A DNA stretch of 64,000 nt from Bradyrhizobium sp. SRL28 (GCF_018596315.1 NZ_JAHEAG010000001.1:372001-436000), one strand, 5' to 3'. Positions 37,134 to 46,648 are shown, counted from the first letter of the stretch. The notes: generated from the sequence alone by a model not told the origin. Made by a program: numbers and translations.

Positions 37134-38624
37134 TCAGGCTGCGCGATAGGCCGGCGCCGAGGCCAGGAAGCGGCCATAGGCCGCGGCATCGGGCGGGGTA
37201 AATTTCTCCACCAGCGGATTAGCCCGGCGTCCGGACACGCCGATATCGGCCAGCAATTCGTCAAAATGCTTGAAGTGATAAGGCGCCACGCACAGCCCGC
37301 CATACACGCCGGCCGCCGGCCGCTCGACGCGCCTGAAATGCAGCATCATCTCGATGTTGTCCTGCATCTCCTTGCGCGTCGGCTGACGGGCGAGCTGGCC
37401 ATCGGCGTAGCGCACCAGCCAGTTCGCGGCGAGGTCTGCGCACAAAACCGTGCAGAAGCTGGAATTGAAGCCGACGAATCCCATCTCGGGCAGGTCCGGA
37501 TTGGCGATCAGCCGATACAGCCGGTATTGCCCGTCGGGATCGACAAGCTTGTTGCGGTACGCCTGCGGCAGGAACGGCACGCCGAGTTTGTAGCCGATCG
37601 CGAGCACGGCGACGTCGGCCTGAACGCGCTGCCCGCCGGTCATCACAATGGAATTTCCGTCGTAGCGCTCAAAGCTGCCTCTGACGGCCTTGATGCGGCC
37701 GTCGGCAACCATCGGAAAGAATCCTGGCGTGGCGATCGGCACCGAGCAGTTGACGCCGTCTTCGATCCGCTCTTTCGGCACCATGTCGCATTTGCCGAGC
37801 TTGAGCTGAACTTTCAGCAGGCTCTCCAGTCCACGCCAGTTGGCCCAGATGAACGGCTTTGCGACCGCATGCGCGAACCGCGACATCGCGCCGATGCCCC
37901 AGCTCCGGAACATTTCCTCCTGTGCGCGGATGTAGAGAATGCGTTTGAAATTGACCAGGCCGCCGATGAAATAGGGAATCCGCCACACCGGCTCGCGATA
38001 TACCATCGTCACTTCGGCCGCGCCGGAATTGACCGCGTTGACCGCAATGTCGGTTGCCGACTTCGAACCGCCGAGCACGACGATCCTCCGGCCCTTGGCG
38101 ATGACAGGATCGTTATATTGCGAGGAGTGCAGGATACGCGCGCCCTGCGCCTTGAACGATTCTTCGCCGGGCAGGCTGAGCGTCTGGGGCTCGTTGAACT
38201 GCCCGGTGCAAACAGCAACAAAATCGAAATCCTCGTGACCGACGCCGCCATCCGGCCCCCGCAGCCCGAGCCGCCAGCCGGGCGCGGAATCGGGCCGGCG
38301 ATCCATCTGCAGCACGGCCGTGTGGAAGCGGATCGCGCCGAGGAGATTATTGTCCTTGGCGTACTCGGTGAGATAGGCGTGGACCTGCGGGCCCTTCGGC
38401 CATTCCGGATAGGAATCCGGCATCGCCTTGTCGGTATAGCGATAGAGATCCTTCGGGCTTTGCGTTTGCACCTCGGGATAGGACCGCGCCGGCTCCCAGA
38501 CGCCACCGAGATCGCCGCTGCGTTCGACAATCGTGATCCGATGTCCGCGCGCGGCGAAGGCTTTTGCCGCCGCGAGCCCCGATACGCCGGCGCCGACGAT
38601 ACAAACATGTTTTCGCGTGATCAT
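37134..38624 (-). CDS. Flavin-containing monooxygenase (group B, FMO-like), 496 aa
   Basis: ATG 38624 with GGAGA upstream. FAD-binding VCIVGAGVSGLAAAKAFAARGHRITIVERSGDLGGVW and NADP-binding IVVLGGSKSATDIAVNAV frame an FMO/Baeyer-Villiger-like protein; FNEPQTLSLPGEESF is the usual inter-domain segment. The exact FMO fingerprint FxGxxxHxxx(Y/F) is altered here to KAQGARILHSSQY. It follows a cupin gene by 79 bp on the same strand within the anthranilate cluster. Its substrate is not predictable; oxygenation of an aromatic or amine intermediate is possible. Confidence 0.85.
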   Translation of the reverse strand: MITRKHVCIVGAGVSGLAAAKAFAARGHRITIVERSGDLGGVWEPARSYPEVQTQSPKDLYRYTDKAMPDSYPEWPKGPQVHAYLTEYAKDNNLLGAIRFHTAVLQMDRRPDSAPGWRLGLRGPDGGVGHEDFDFVAVCTGQFNEPQTLSLPGEESFKAQGARILHSSQYNDPVIAKGRRIVVLGGSKSATDIAVNAVNSGAAEVTMVYREPVWRIPYFIGGLVNFKRILYIRAQEEMFRSWGIGAMSRFAHAVAKPFIWANWRGLESLLKVQLKLGKCDMVPKERIEDGVNCSVPIATPGFFPMVADGRIKAVRGSFERYDGNSIVMTGGQRVQADVAVLAIGYKLGVPFLPQAYRNKLVDPDGQYRLYRLIANPDLPEMGFVGFNSSFCTVLCADLAANWLVRYADGQLARQPTRKEMQDNIEMMLHFRRVERPAAGVYGGLCVAPYHFKHFDELLADIGVSGRRANPLVEKFTPPDAAAYGRFLASAPAYRAA

Positions 38625-38703
38625 GACAACGTCTCCAGCAAGGATGGGCTCACCGGAGCGGCGCATTTGCGAATCCAGCGCCGCTCCTTTGCGCTCTTTC
38701 GAA

Positions 38704-39153
38704 CTATTCGTTCGCCTCGGGTGGTAGGAAATTCACTTCATGCTGCGCCGAGATCCGAACCACCTCTTCGGGATCGGTCAGATTGTGGAGCTGGTTGAAC
38801 AGCGCCTCCAGCTTCTGCATCGGCGACACCCAGAACAGCGCACGCGCCGGCTTGTCGGATTTATTGAAGTAGCCATGCGGAATGCCGCGCGGCATCCGAA
38901 CGAGGTCGCCGGCCTTGGCCTGCACCCAGACGCCGTCGAGCTTGAGATCGAGGGTACCCTCCTGCACCAGGATGAATTCATCCTGCGTCGGGTGGACGTG
39001 CACCGGCACGAACTGGCCGGGCTCGCTGTTGGTCTCGAAGGCAAAGGTTGAGTCGGTCACGGCTTTGGGGAAGTAGACCTGACCCAGGATGTTCCAGGTC
39101 TTGCCGCCGTAGCCCGTGCCGCTGGCGGTGATGCCTTTTTCGAGAGCTGCCAT
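38704..39153 (-). CDS. Cupin-domain protein, copy A, 149 aa
   Basis: A single-domain cupin. Metal motif 1 is HVHPTQDEFILVQEG, fitting HxH-x4-E-x6-G, and motif 2 includes PRGIPHGYFN. AGGAG precedes ATG 39153. It shares its architecture and many residues (GGKTWNILGQVYFPK, LFWVSPMQKLEALF) with a second cupin at 42367-42822. Such proteins may be dioxygenases or isomerases acting on ring-derived intermediates. It heads a two-gene unit with the FMO and is divergent from the AraC regulator. Confidence 0.85.
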   Translation of the reverse strand: MAALEKGITASGTGYGGKTWNILGQVYFPKAVTDSTFAFETNSEPGQFVPVHVHPTQDEFILVQEGTLDLKLDGVWVQAKAGDLVRMPRGIPHGYFNKSDKPARALFWVSPMQKLEALFNQLHNLTDPEEVVRISAQHEVNFLPPEANE

Positions 39154-39366
39154 GTCGCCATCTCCTCTGTCGCGGTTGGTGGTTCTTGGTGTCGAACTCG
39201 TTCGCGCAGGTTGCGGCCCGGCGACCCGACCGTCTAGCCAGAAAACGAATCCGTCGTCCGCGAACCGAAATTTTTGATTGTTGCGGCGCGAAAAAACGGC
39301 TCTTGCCTCCGGACCAGGCAGGCAAACGCGAACAAAACGCCTTTCCAATAGAGGCCCGCGCCGATA

Positions 39367-39381
39367 TTATAGGCTTCAAAT
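39367..39381 (+). promoter_or_regulatory. MarR-type operator site 3 (AraC regulator / cupin A)
   Basis: The 15-mer TTATAGGCTTCAAAT matches the shared consensus at 14 of 15 positions. It lies 20 bases before the GTG start of the AraC-type gene (39401) and about 210 bases from the divergent cupin start. It is close enough to block transcription or translation initiation of the AraC gene. Confidence 0.55.
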
Positions 39382-39400
39382 AAATGCAAAGGGCCGGGCC

Positions 39401-40420
39401 GTGGCGAGGGCTTCCAGCGTTCCAGAGCATGACCCCGCCGTCCGACTGGCGGCGTTCAACCACGTTTCGACCGACAGCGTCGACGACGCCGCCGATGCGG
39501 TCGGGCGCATCTTTTGCCCGCATGAATTGAAGCCCACCACGCGATCATCGCCTGAATTCTTCGCACTCCATAATTGTGCGGTCTTTGGCGGCTTCTCCGT
39601 CAACTACGTCGCTTATGGCGGGTCGGTGACGATCGACCCCGGTTGTCTCGAGCGCTTCTTCCTATTGCAAATCCCCGTGCATGGTTCGGCGCGGATCCAA
39701 ACGGCGGCGCGCGACATCGCAGCCGCTCCCGGTGAGAGCGCTTCGCTATTGTCGCCGACGATTCCCACACGAATGACCTGGCTGGGCAATTGCGCCCAGC
39801 TCATTCTGCTGGTCGACCGCCGCCTCCTGGAGCAACGGGCTGCGGCGCTGTCGGGCCGGCCGGCGTGCGCGGTCGAGTTCGAGCCCGCGGTCGATCTCGC
39901 CTCCACGGGCGGCCGAGCGCTGCAGTCGCAGATTCTGGAGTTCGTCGATCTCGCCGAGCGCCTCGGACCGCAACGACGGCTTTCGCCAATCGCGGCAGCC
40001 AATATGCGCGAGACGCTGTCGGCTGCCTTGCTTCACGGCCAGCACCACAGCGCCAGCGATGCGATCGACCGATTTGGCGGCCGGGCCGAAGCGCTGCCGC
40101 AGCCGCTCCGGCGGGCGCGCGAGTTTCTCCATGCGCATGCGGACGAGCCGCTCGACCTTGTACAATTGGCCGAAGCCGCGGGCACGGGTATCCGCGCGCT
40201 GCAGCTCGGCTTCCAACGCCATTTCGGAACATCGATCTCGGAGATGCTGCGCGACATCCGGCTCGCGCATCTCAACGCCAGATTGACCGCCGCATCCCCT
40301 GACGACAGCATCACCGATATCGCATTCGAGCTTGGATTTACCCATCTCAGCCGGATGGCAAGCGCCTATCGTGCCAAGTTCGGTGAAACGCCGTCAGCGA
40401 CCCTGCGCGCGATGAACTAG
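39401..40420 (+). CDS. AraC-family transcriptional regulator (AraC_binding_2 type), 339 aa
   Basis: GTG 39401 is preceded by AAGGG; the frame upstream runs through the operator and is rejected. The N-terminal two thirds is a sensor domain of the AraC-binding-like 2 type (FFLLQIPVHGSARIQT, MTWLGNCAQLILLVDRRLLEQRAAALSGR). The C-terminus carries two helix-turn-helix units: LVQLAEAAGTGIRALQLGFQRHFGTSISEMLRDIRL and SITDIAFELGFTHLSRMASAYRAKFGETPSATLR. Activators of this type often control aromatic oxygenation. Targets are probably the neighbouring genes, which cannot be proved here. Confidence 0.88.
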   Translation: MARASSVPEHDPAVRLAAFNHVSTDSVDDAADAVGRIFCPHELKPTTRSSPEFFALHNCAVFGGFSVNYVAYGGSVTIDPGCLERFFLLQIPVHGSARIQTAARDIAAAPGESASLLSPTIPTRMTWLGNCAQLILLVDRRLLEQRAAALSGRPACAVEFEPAVDLASTGGRALQSQILEFVDLAERLGPQRRLSPIAAANMRETLSAALLHGQHHSASDAIDRFGGRAEALPQPLRRAREFLHAHADEPLDLVQLAEAAGTGIRALQLGFQRHFGTSISEMLRDIRLAHLNARLTAASPDDSITDIAFELGFTHLSRMASAYRAKFGETPSATLRAMN

Positions 40421-40453
40421 CGTCCGGCTAGCTGCTTCAGCCGAAGCGTCGCC

Positions 40454-40948
40454 TCAGCCCGCTCGCGCCTTGGCGGATTTCTGCGCCGAAGCCTTGGTCT
40501 TCGCCAGCAGGCGCATCAGTTCGCGAACGTCCTTCGGCGTCAGGTCGCCGAAGACATCGGCAATCCACAATTCGTGCTCCGCCGCCATCTTGCGGAATTC
40601 GGCCCGCCCCACCTTGGTCAGGCGGATCACCTGCACGCGGCGGTCGGCGTCCGACGTGCGGCGGTCGAGATGCCCGGACTCGACGAGGCGCTCGACCAGC
40701 CCGGTGACGTTCCCATTCGAGACCATCATCCGCTTGGAGACATCTGATAGCGTCATGCCCTCCGGCACCTTGTCGAGCTGCGCCATCAGATCGAACCGCG
40801 GCAGCGTGACGTCGAAGCGCTCGCGCAACCGGCTGCGCACCTCGCCCTCGATCAGGGTCGTGCAGGTCAGGAGGCGAAGCCACAGCCTGAGTTCGTCGCC
40901 ATGATGCTCCGGGAGCTCGACGGCCTTGGTCTCTGAATCGAGGATCAT
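40454..40948 (-). CDS. MarR-family repressor, 164 aa, proposed master regulator of the cluster
   Basis: The winged helix core is LRERFDVTLPRFDLMAQLDKVPEGMTLSDVSKRMMVSNGNVTGLVERLVESGHLDRRTSDADRRVQVIRLTKVG, with dimerisation helices at both ends. MarR members of this kind repress aromatic-acid genes and release DNA on binding an aryl-CoA thioester or free acid. A copy of the shared 15-bp near-palindrome (site 4) lies between its start and the divergent binding-protein gene, consistent with autoregulation. The link between this protein and the six sites is inference. Confidence 0.9.
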   Translation of the reverse strand: MILDSETKAVELPEHHGDELRLWLRLLTCTTLIEGEVRSRLRERFDVTLPRFDLMAQLDKVPEGMTLSDVSKRMMVSNGNVTGLVERLVESGHLDRRTSDADRRVQVIRLTKVGRAEFRKMAAEHELWIADVFGDLTPKDVRELMRLLAKTKASAQKSAKARAG

Positions 40949-41021
40949 AATGCAAATCTTGTCCGGCTTGGGCGTTCGGCGATCGAACAGAGCGCAGCTT
41001 CTCGGATCATTGCCCAGATTT

Positions 41022-41036
41022 CTTTAGGTTTCAAGT
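41022..41036 (+). promoter_or_regulatory. MarR-type operator site 4 (marR / binding protein)
   Basis: The 15-mer CTTTAGGTTTCAAGT matches the consensus with changes at positions 1 and 8. It is 74 bases from the marR ATG (40948) and 137 bases from the binding-protein ATG (41173), in the shared divergent region. Confidence 0.5.
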
Positions 41037-41172
41037 AATTGGCGCATGGCTTGCATGGTGGCTTGCAGGGACGCGTTCTGCTTGCAGGTGCCGTCGCCGT
41101 CAGAATAAGCTGCAATCCGAGCATTGGGTGTAGCGTGGGTTTCGGCGGCAAAGGCCGAACGGAGGAATAATC

Positions 41173-42345
41173 ATGAAGCAGTCGTTGAAACTGACCGGAC
41201 TTGCCGTCTTGCTGGGTGTTGCCGCACCGGCCGCAGCGCAGGAGAAAATCAAGATCGGCGTGATCACGACCTTGTCCGGCCCGGCGGCCGTCCTCGGCCA
41301 GCAATCGCGCGACGGCCTGCAACTCGGAATCAAGGACCTCGGCGGCAAGATGGCCGGCAAGGACGTCGAGGTCGTTGTCGTCGACGATGAACTCAAGCCC
41401 GATGGCGCCGTGACCAAGGCCAAGGGCCTGCTCGAACGCGAGAAGGTCGACTTCGTGGTCGGACCGATCTTCTCCAACATCCTGCAGGCCATTCACCGGC
41501 CGGTGACCGAGAACAAGACGTTCCTGATCAGCCCGAACGCGGGGCCATCGAGCTATGCCGGCAAGGAGTGCAGCCCGTTCTTCTACGTGACCTCCTACCA
41601 GAACGACCAGGTTCACGAGATCCTCGGCAAGGTCGCGCAGGACCGCGGTTACAAGCGCATGTATGTGCTGGTGCCGAACTATCAGGCCGGCAAGGATTCG
41701 GTGGCCGGATTCAAGCTCGACTACAAGGGCGAGATCGCAGAGGAAAGCTACACGCCGCTCGGCACGCTGGATTTCCAGGTCGAGCTGACCAAGATCGCTT
41801 CTTCCAAGGTCGATGCGCTGTTCACCTTCATGCCGGGCGGCATGGGCGTCGGCCTTGTCAAGCAGTACCGGCAGGCCGGCCTCGCCGACAAGATTCCAGT
41901 GCTGTCAGCTTTCACCGTCGATGAATCCACCCTGCCCGCGCAGCAGGACGCCGCCGTCGGCATGTTCGGCGGCGCCAACTGGGCGCCGAACATGGACAAT
42001 CCGCAGAGCAAGAAATTCGTAGCCAGCTACGAGGCTGCCTACAACAGTGTGCCCGGCACCTACGCCATGCAGGGCTATGATACAGCCATGCTGATCGATA
42101 GCGCGGTGAAGGCCGTGAAGGGCGATCTGAAAAACAAGGAGGCCGTCTCGGCCGCGCTGAAAAAGGCCGAATTCACCTCGCTGCGCGGCGACTTCAAGTT
42201 CAACGTCAACGGCTACCCGATCCAGAATTTCTATCTGACCAAGGTGGCGAAACGCCCGGATGGAAAATTCCAGACCGAGATCGTCGAGAAGGTGTTTTCG
42301 AACTATGGCGACCGGTACGCCAAGGATTGCACGGCTGGCAAATAG
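41173..42345 (+). CDS. ABC transporter substrate-binding protein, LivJ/HAAT class, 390 aa
   Basis: GGAGG before ATG 41173, a signal peptide (MKQSLKLTGLAVLLGVAAPAAAQ) and a periplasmic-binding fold of the branched-chain/aromatic class: KIGVITTLSGPAAVLGQQSRDGLQLGIKDLGG, DFVVGPIFSNILQAIHRPV and YDTAMLIDSAVKAVKGDLKN. Members of this class bind aromatic acids such as benzoates and phenylpropanoids in alphaproteobacteria. It stands without permease or ATPase genes, so it must use components encoded elsewhere. A cupin gene follows 21 bases later. Confidence 0.9.
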   Translation: MKQSLKLTGLAVLLGVAAPAAAQEKIKIGVITTLSGPAAVLGQQSRDGLQLGIKDLGGKMAGKDVEVVVVDDELKPDGAVTKAKGLLEREKVDFVVGPIFSNILQAIHRPVTENKTFLISPNAGPSSYAGKECSPFFYVTSYQNDQVHEILGKVAQDRGYKRMYVLVPNYQAGKDSVAGFKLDYKGEIAEESYTPLGTLDFQVELTKIASSKVDALFTFMPGGMGVGLVKQYRQAGLADKIPVLSAFTVDESTLPAQQDAAVGMFGGANWAPNMDNPQSKKFVASYEAAYNSVPGTYAMQGYDTAMLIDSAVKAVKGDLKNKEAVSAALKKAEFTSLRGDFKFNVNGYPIQNFYLTKVAKRPDGKFQTEIVEKVFSNYGDRYAKDCTAGK

Positions 42346-42366
42346 TAATCGAGAGGGAGCGACACC

Positions 42367-42822
42367 ATGAAAACCGAAATCGCCGGCATCACGCGCGCCA
42401 ATGAGGGCATCCAGGGAATCTCCTGGAGCATCCTCGGCCAGACCTATGTGCCTAAAAGCGTCACCGAACATTCCTTCTCATGGCATGCGACGTTCCCGCC
42501 CGAAACCTTCGTGCCGCCGCATATTCATCCCGACCAGGACGAATATCTCTACATCCTGGAGGGCCAGCTCGACTTCTTCCTCGACGGCGCCGAGACACAA
42601 GCCACGCCCGGCGATCTGGTGCGGCTGCCGATGGGCAAGCCGCACGGCATCTTCAACAAGTCCGGCCGCACCGCCAAGACGCTGTTCTGGGTGTCGCCGA
42701 CGCGGCGGCTCTACGATCTGTTCTGGGCGATCCATAACATGAAGGAGCAGAAGCCGGACGCGGTGGTGGCGCTCGCCGCCGAGCACAACATCCACTTCCT
42801 GCCGCCGCCTCCGGGGGCGTGA
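42367..42822 (+). CDS. Cupin-domain protein, copy B, 151 aa
   Basis: GAGGGAG ribosome site. The cupin metal motif HIHPDQDEYLYILEG (HxH-x4-E-x6-G) and MGKPHGIFNKSG reproduce those of cupin A at 38704-39153. The flanks ISWSILGQTYVPKSVTE and TLFWVSPTRRLYDLFWAIHNM also align. The pair therefore derives from one ancestor and has diverged. It is co-directional with the binding protein and probably in its operon. Function is unknown; a ring-cleaving or isomerising role in the pathway is possible. Confidence 0.85.
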   Translation: MKTEIAGITRANEGIQGISWSILGQTYVPKSVTEHSFSWHATFPPETFVPPHIHPDQDEYLYILEGQLDFFLDGAETQATPGDLVRLPMGKPHGIFNKSGRTAKTLFWVSPTRRLYDLFWAIHNMKEQKPDAVVALAAEHNIHFLPPPPGA

Positions 42823-42833
42823 GGGATTACTCC

Positions 42834-42918
42834 GTAGCCCGGGTGGAGCGCAGCGAAACCCGGGACCGCTGCCGCTGCTGATCGAACCCCGGATTGCGCT
42901 TCGCTCCATCCGGGCTAC
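42834..42918. repeat. Palindromic 'gtagcccgg' intergenic repeat
   Basis: The arms GTAGCCCGGGTGGAGCGCAG (from 42834) and its diverged complement ending CTCCATCCGGGCTAC (to 42918) form a long imperfect hairpin between convergent genes. The same module recurs twice at 46,658-46,911 and partly near 48,640, so it is a dispersed element of this genome. It may also serve as a bidirectional terminator. Confidence 0.75.
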
Positions 42919-42927
42919 GCGAGTTTC

Positions 42928-44181
42928 CTACGCCCGCACCGCGGCCAACCCAAGCGGCGGCGGCGCAAAACCGGCCTTGGAGGCGTAGCCGCGCACGATT
43001 GCCTCGCGCTGGGCGTGGCTCAGAACCTTCTCGATGTCGGTAAAGCCATCGGGCGCCAGTTGCTCGACCGCGTCGATCACGCCCTCGGGGCCGCCGCGGC
43101 GGTTCGCGCGCACGATCTCCGCCGTCATCGGCAAGCGCTTCTGTTCATAGGCCACCAGCGCCTGGCGCGGATGCTCAGCTCGCGCCAGTTCATCGGCGAG
43201 CGCGCGGGCGTCAAGGATTGCCTGCGAGGCGCCGTTGGAGCCGACCGGATACATCGGATGCGCGGCGTCACCGAGCAGCGTCACCCGGCCCCAGGTCCAG
43301 TACGGCAGAGGATCGCGGTCGCAGCAGGGATATTCGTAGAATTCCGGCGTCGCCGAGATCAGGCTGCGCACGTCGACATAGGGCACATTGAACCGCTCGA
43401 CATGCGGCATCAGTTCCTCGCGCTTGCCGGGCCGCGACCAGTCCTCGCGGCGCGGCGGCGGCGAATTACCCTCGCCGATCTTCACCATGACCGCCCAGTT
43501 GGTCAGCCGGCTTGAGGGGCTCGATCCTTCGGCAATCGGATACACTACGACCTTGGCATTCAGCCCGCCGGCCACGATCATCGAGCGGCCAGTCAGGAAC
43601 GCCGGCCAATCACGCGCACCGCGCCACAGCATCAAACCGTTCCAGCACGGCGGCCCCTCGTCCGGAAACAGCATTTCGCGCACCCGCGAATGAATGCCGT
43701 CGGCGCCGATCAGAATATCGCCGCGCGCAGTCTTAACGTGCGCGCCGGTGCGATCGAAAAAATGCGCGACCACGCCGCCCTCGTGCTGCGCGAACGAACC
43801 GAGACGGCAACCGGTGTCGATTGCCTCAGGCCCGAGCCGTTCCTCGACGGCGCGGTGGATCACGCTTTGCAGGCGGCCACGATGAACCGAGAATTGCGGC
43901 ACGTCGTGACCGGCGTCGAGCCCGCGCGGTTCGCGCCAGACTTCCTGGCCATGACGGTTGAGATAATACAATTGATCGATGCGAACGGCAGCGGCATCCA
44001 GTCGGTCGAGCAGACCGAGAGCTGTCAATTCACGGATCGCGTGCGGCAGCGTGTTGATGCCGACGCCGAGCTCGCGGATGCTCTCAGACTGCTCGAACAA
44101 TTCGCAGTCGATGCCACGCCCGCGCAACATCAGCGCAGTGGTAAGGCCTCCGATGCCGCCCCCGACGATGATCGCCTTCAT
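42928..44181 (-). CDS. Group A FAD-dependent aromatic monooxygenase, 417 aa
   Basis: ATG 44181 has GGAG upstream; an in-frame start 27 bases earlier is weaker. FAD motif MKAIIVGGGIGGLTTALMLRGRGIDCELFEQ, the middle motif DILIGADGIHSRVRE and the GD motif GRVTLLGDAAHPMYPVGSNGASQAILDARAL identify a salicylate/p-hydroxybenzoate hydroxylase-like enzyme. It follows the 2-aminobenzoyl-CoA monooxygenase/reductase gene by 78 bp and is probably co-transcribed. The substrate may be a hydroxylated or side intermediate; it is not a recognisable kynurenine 3-monooxygenase. Confidence 0.88.
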   Translation of the reverse strand: MKAIIVGGGIGGLTTALMLRGRGIDCELFEQSESIRELGVGINTLPHAIRELTALGLLDRLDAAAVRIDQLYYLNRHGQEVWREPRGLDAGHDVPQFSVHRGRLQSVIHRAVEERLGPEAIDTGCRLGSFAQHEGGVVAHFFDRTGAHVKTARGDILIGADGIHSRVREMLFPDEGPPCWNGLMLWRGARDWPAFLTGRSMIVAGGLNAKVVVYPIAEGSSPSSRLTNWAVMVKIGEGNSPPPRREDWSRPGKREELMPHVERFNVPYVDVRSLISATPEFYEYPCCDRDPLPYWTWGRVTLLGDAAHPMYPVGSNGASQAILDARALADELARAEHPRQALVAYEQKRLPMTAEIVRANRRGGPEGVIDAVEQLAPDGFTDIEKVLSHAQREAIVRGYASKAGFAPPPLGLAAVRA

Positions 44182-44259
44182 GCGCTTTACTCCACTCTCT
44201 TCCTCCACCTCGCCCCGCTTGCGGGGAGAGGGAGGGATCGAGCAAGCCTGCCATCCGGC

Positions 44260-46608
44260 CTATTCGGCTGCAAGCGGCTTTGTCGCCTCGGCTTTCAGCT
44301 CGGCCCGGGTTTTCGGCTTACCCTTAATTTTGAGGTCCTCGAAATCCTGACGGTCGCGCACGCTGTTGCGGAAGATCTGTTCCTTGCCCGGCAGATATTG
44401 TGGCGGACAGGCGATATCGGCGCCATACCAGGCCGCCGCCCGCATCGTGAAGGACGGATCTACCAGATGCGGCCGGGCCAGCGCGACCAGATCGGCACGG
44501 CCAGCGGCCAAAATCGTGTTCACCTGATCCGCGGTGGTGATGTTCCCGACGCACATGGTCGCGACCCGGGCCTCGTTCCGGACCTGATCGGAGAACGGCG
44601 TCTGGAACATGCGGCCGTAAATCGGCTGCGCGTCGCGCACGGTCTGGCCTGTGGAGACATCGACCAGATCGACGCCAGCTTCCCCAAACGCACGCGCGAC
44701 CGTCACCGCGTCGTCGCCGGTGATGCCGCCCGTAACCCAGTCGGTGGCGGAGATGCGCACCGACATCGGCTTGTGCGCCGGCCATGCCGCGCGCATCGCC
44801 TCGAACACTTCCAGCGGATAGCGCAGCCGGTTGGCGAGCGAACCGCCATATTCGTCGGTGCGATTGTTGGTCAGCGGCGAAATGAAACTCGCCAGCAGAT
44901 AGCCATGGGCGCAGTGCAGCTCCAGCATGTCGAAGCCGCAGGCCTCCCCCCGCAAGGTCGCCGCAACGAACTCCTGCTTGACGCGGTCCATCGCCGCGCG
45001 ATCCATCTCGCGGGGCACCTGGCTGTCGGGGAAGTAAGGCAATGGCGATGCCGAGATCGTGTCCCAGCCGCCCTGCTCCAGCGGCCGGTCCATTCCCTCC
45101 CACATCAATTTGGTCGCGCCCTTGCGGCCGGCATGTCCAAGCTGCAGGCAGATCTTTGCTGCCGAATTGGCGTGGACGAAATCGACGATCCGCGTCCATG
45201 CCGCCTGCTGCTCGTCGTTCCACAAACCGGTGCAGCCGGGCGTGATGCGGGCATCGCGGCCGACGCAGGTCATCTCCGTGAAGATCAAGCCGGCACCGCC
45301 GATGGCGCGCGAGCCGTAATGCACCAGATGGAAATCGGTAGGTACCCCCTCCTTCGCCGAATACATGCACATCGGCGAGACCACCGCGCGATTCCTCACC
45401 TCCATCTCGCGAAGTTTCAGCGGCTGGAACATCGGTGCGACCGGCTTATCGACATCGACGTCGAAGCCCTTGGCGCACACCTGCTTTGCAAAGGCCGTGT
45501 CGACCTCGCGGACGAACTCCGGCGCGCGCAGCGTGAGGTTATCGTAGGTGATCGCCTTGGCGCGGGTCATGACGCCGAAGGCGAACTGCACGGGATCGAA
45601 ATCCCAGAAGCGGTCGACATGTTCGAACCAGACCAGCGACACGTCGGCGGCGTGCTGGGTCTTCTCGACCTCCTCGCGCCGGCCGTGCTCGTAGGTCTGC
45701 AGCGCAGCGTCGACGGTCGACGCCTGCGCCATGGCGTCCGCCAGCGCGATCGCGTCTTCCATCGCGAGCTTGGTGCCGGAGCCGATCGAGAAATGCGCGG
45801 TCGCCTTGGCGTCGCCGAGCAGCACCATGTTGTCCTTGACCCAGCGCTGGCTGCGGATCATCGGGAAATTGCGCCACATCGAGCGGTTGATCAGCAGGGG
45901 ATGGCCGTCGAGGAACCAGCCGAAAATCTCGGCCATCCGATCGGCGGATTGCTGTTCGCTCAGGCCTTCGAGCCCGGCCCGCTGGAATGTTTCGGCATCG
46001 GTCTCGAAAATCCAGGTCGAGCGGCCCGCCTCATACTGATAGGCGTGCGCGATGAACGGCCCCCACTCGGTCTCCTGGAAGATGAAGGTGAAGGCATCGA
46101 GCGGCTTGGTCGAGCCCATCCAGGCGAATTTGTTGGAGCGCAGATCGATCTGCGGCTGGAAGTGGTCGATATGCTTGTCGCGGAAGCGGCTGTTGATGCC
46201 GTCGGCGATCACGATGAGATCGGCATCGGCAAACCGCGCTTCGTCGTCGATGTCTGTCTCGAATAGCAGCGTCACGCCGAGTTCGCGGGCACGCTCCTGC
46301 AGGATCATCAGCAGCGTCCGGCGCGAGCAGCCGCAAAAACCGTTGCCGCCGACGCGATGGACGGTGCCGCGGAAATGCACGGCGATGTCGTCCCAATAGG
46401 CGAACTCTTGCGTGATGCGGCGGTAGCTCGGCGGATCGTATTTCTCGAAATTGTCGAGCGTCGCGTCCGAGAACACTACTCCGAAGCCGAAAGTGTCGTC
46501 GGCGCGGTTGCGTTCATAGACCGTGATCTCGGCCTGGGGCCGCTGTTTCTTCAAGAGGATCGCGGCGTAGAGACCGGCCGGTCCGCCGCCGATAATCGCG
46601 ATCTTCAT
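44260..46608 (-). CDS. 2-aminobenzoyl-CoA monooxygenase/reductase (two-domain flavoprotein), 782 aa
   Basis: A fusion of two enzymes. Residues 1-390 form a group A monooxygenase ([30 protein letters not shown] [12 protein letters not shown], and [25 protein letters not shown]). Residues from about 400 form an Old Yellow Enzyme barrel ([80 protein letters not shown]). This architecture is that of 2-aminobenzoyl-CoA monooxygenase/reductase and of the salicylyl-CoA 5-hydroxylase fusions. Here the CoA ligase, kynU and RidA favour the first. It hydroxylates and then reduces the ring of the CoA thioester. Operator site 5 lies just upstream. Confidence 0.9.
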   Translation of the reverse strand: MKIAIIGGGPAGLYAAILLKKQRPQAEITVYERNRADDTFGFGVVFSDATLDNFEKYDPPSYRRITQEFAYWDDIAVHFRGTVHRVGGNGFCGCSRRTLLMILQERARELGVTLLFETDIDDEARFADADLIVIADGINSRFRDKHIDHFQPQIDLRSNKFAWMGSTKPLDAFTFIFQETEWGPFIAHAYQYEAGRSTWIFETDAETFQRAGLEGLSEQQSADRMAEIFGWFLDGHPLLINRSMWRNFPMIRSQRWVKDNMVLLGDAKATAHFSIGSGTKLAMEDAIALADAMAQASTVDAALQTYEHGRREEVEKTQHAADVSLVWFEHVDRFWDFDPVQFAFGVMTRAKAITYDNLTLRAPEFVREVDTAFAKQVCAKGFDVDVDKPVAPMFQPLKLREMEVRNRAVVSPMCMYSAKEGVPTDFHLVHYGSRAIGGAGLIFTEMTCVGRDARITPGCTGLWNDEQQAAWTRIVDFVHANSAAKICLQLGHAGRKGATKLMWEGMDRPLEQGGWDTISASPLPYFPDSQVPREMDRAAMDRVKQEFVAATLRGEACGFDMLELHCAHGYLLASFISPLTNNRTDEYGGSLANRLRYPLEVFEAMRAAWPAHKPMSVRISATDWVTGGITGDDAVTVARAFGEAGVDLVDVSTGQTVRDAQPIYGRMFQTPFSDQVRNEARVATMCVGNITTADQVNTILAAGRADLVALARPHLVDPSFTMRAAAWYGADIACPPQYLPGKEQIFRNSVRDRQDFEDLKIKGKPKTRAELKAEATKPLAAE

Positions 46609-46648
46609 CTGCCGCCTCCGAAACAGGCTGTCGGGCTAGTTCGGAATT

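Noticed and set aside
43690..46266. An 858-codon open frame on the plus strand opposite the monooxygenase/reductase gene
   Set aside because: It is antisense to two clear flavoenzyme genes, lacks any domain signature and is rich in Arg/His/Asp as expected for a high-GC shadow frame.
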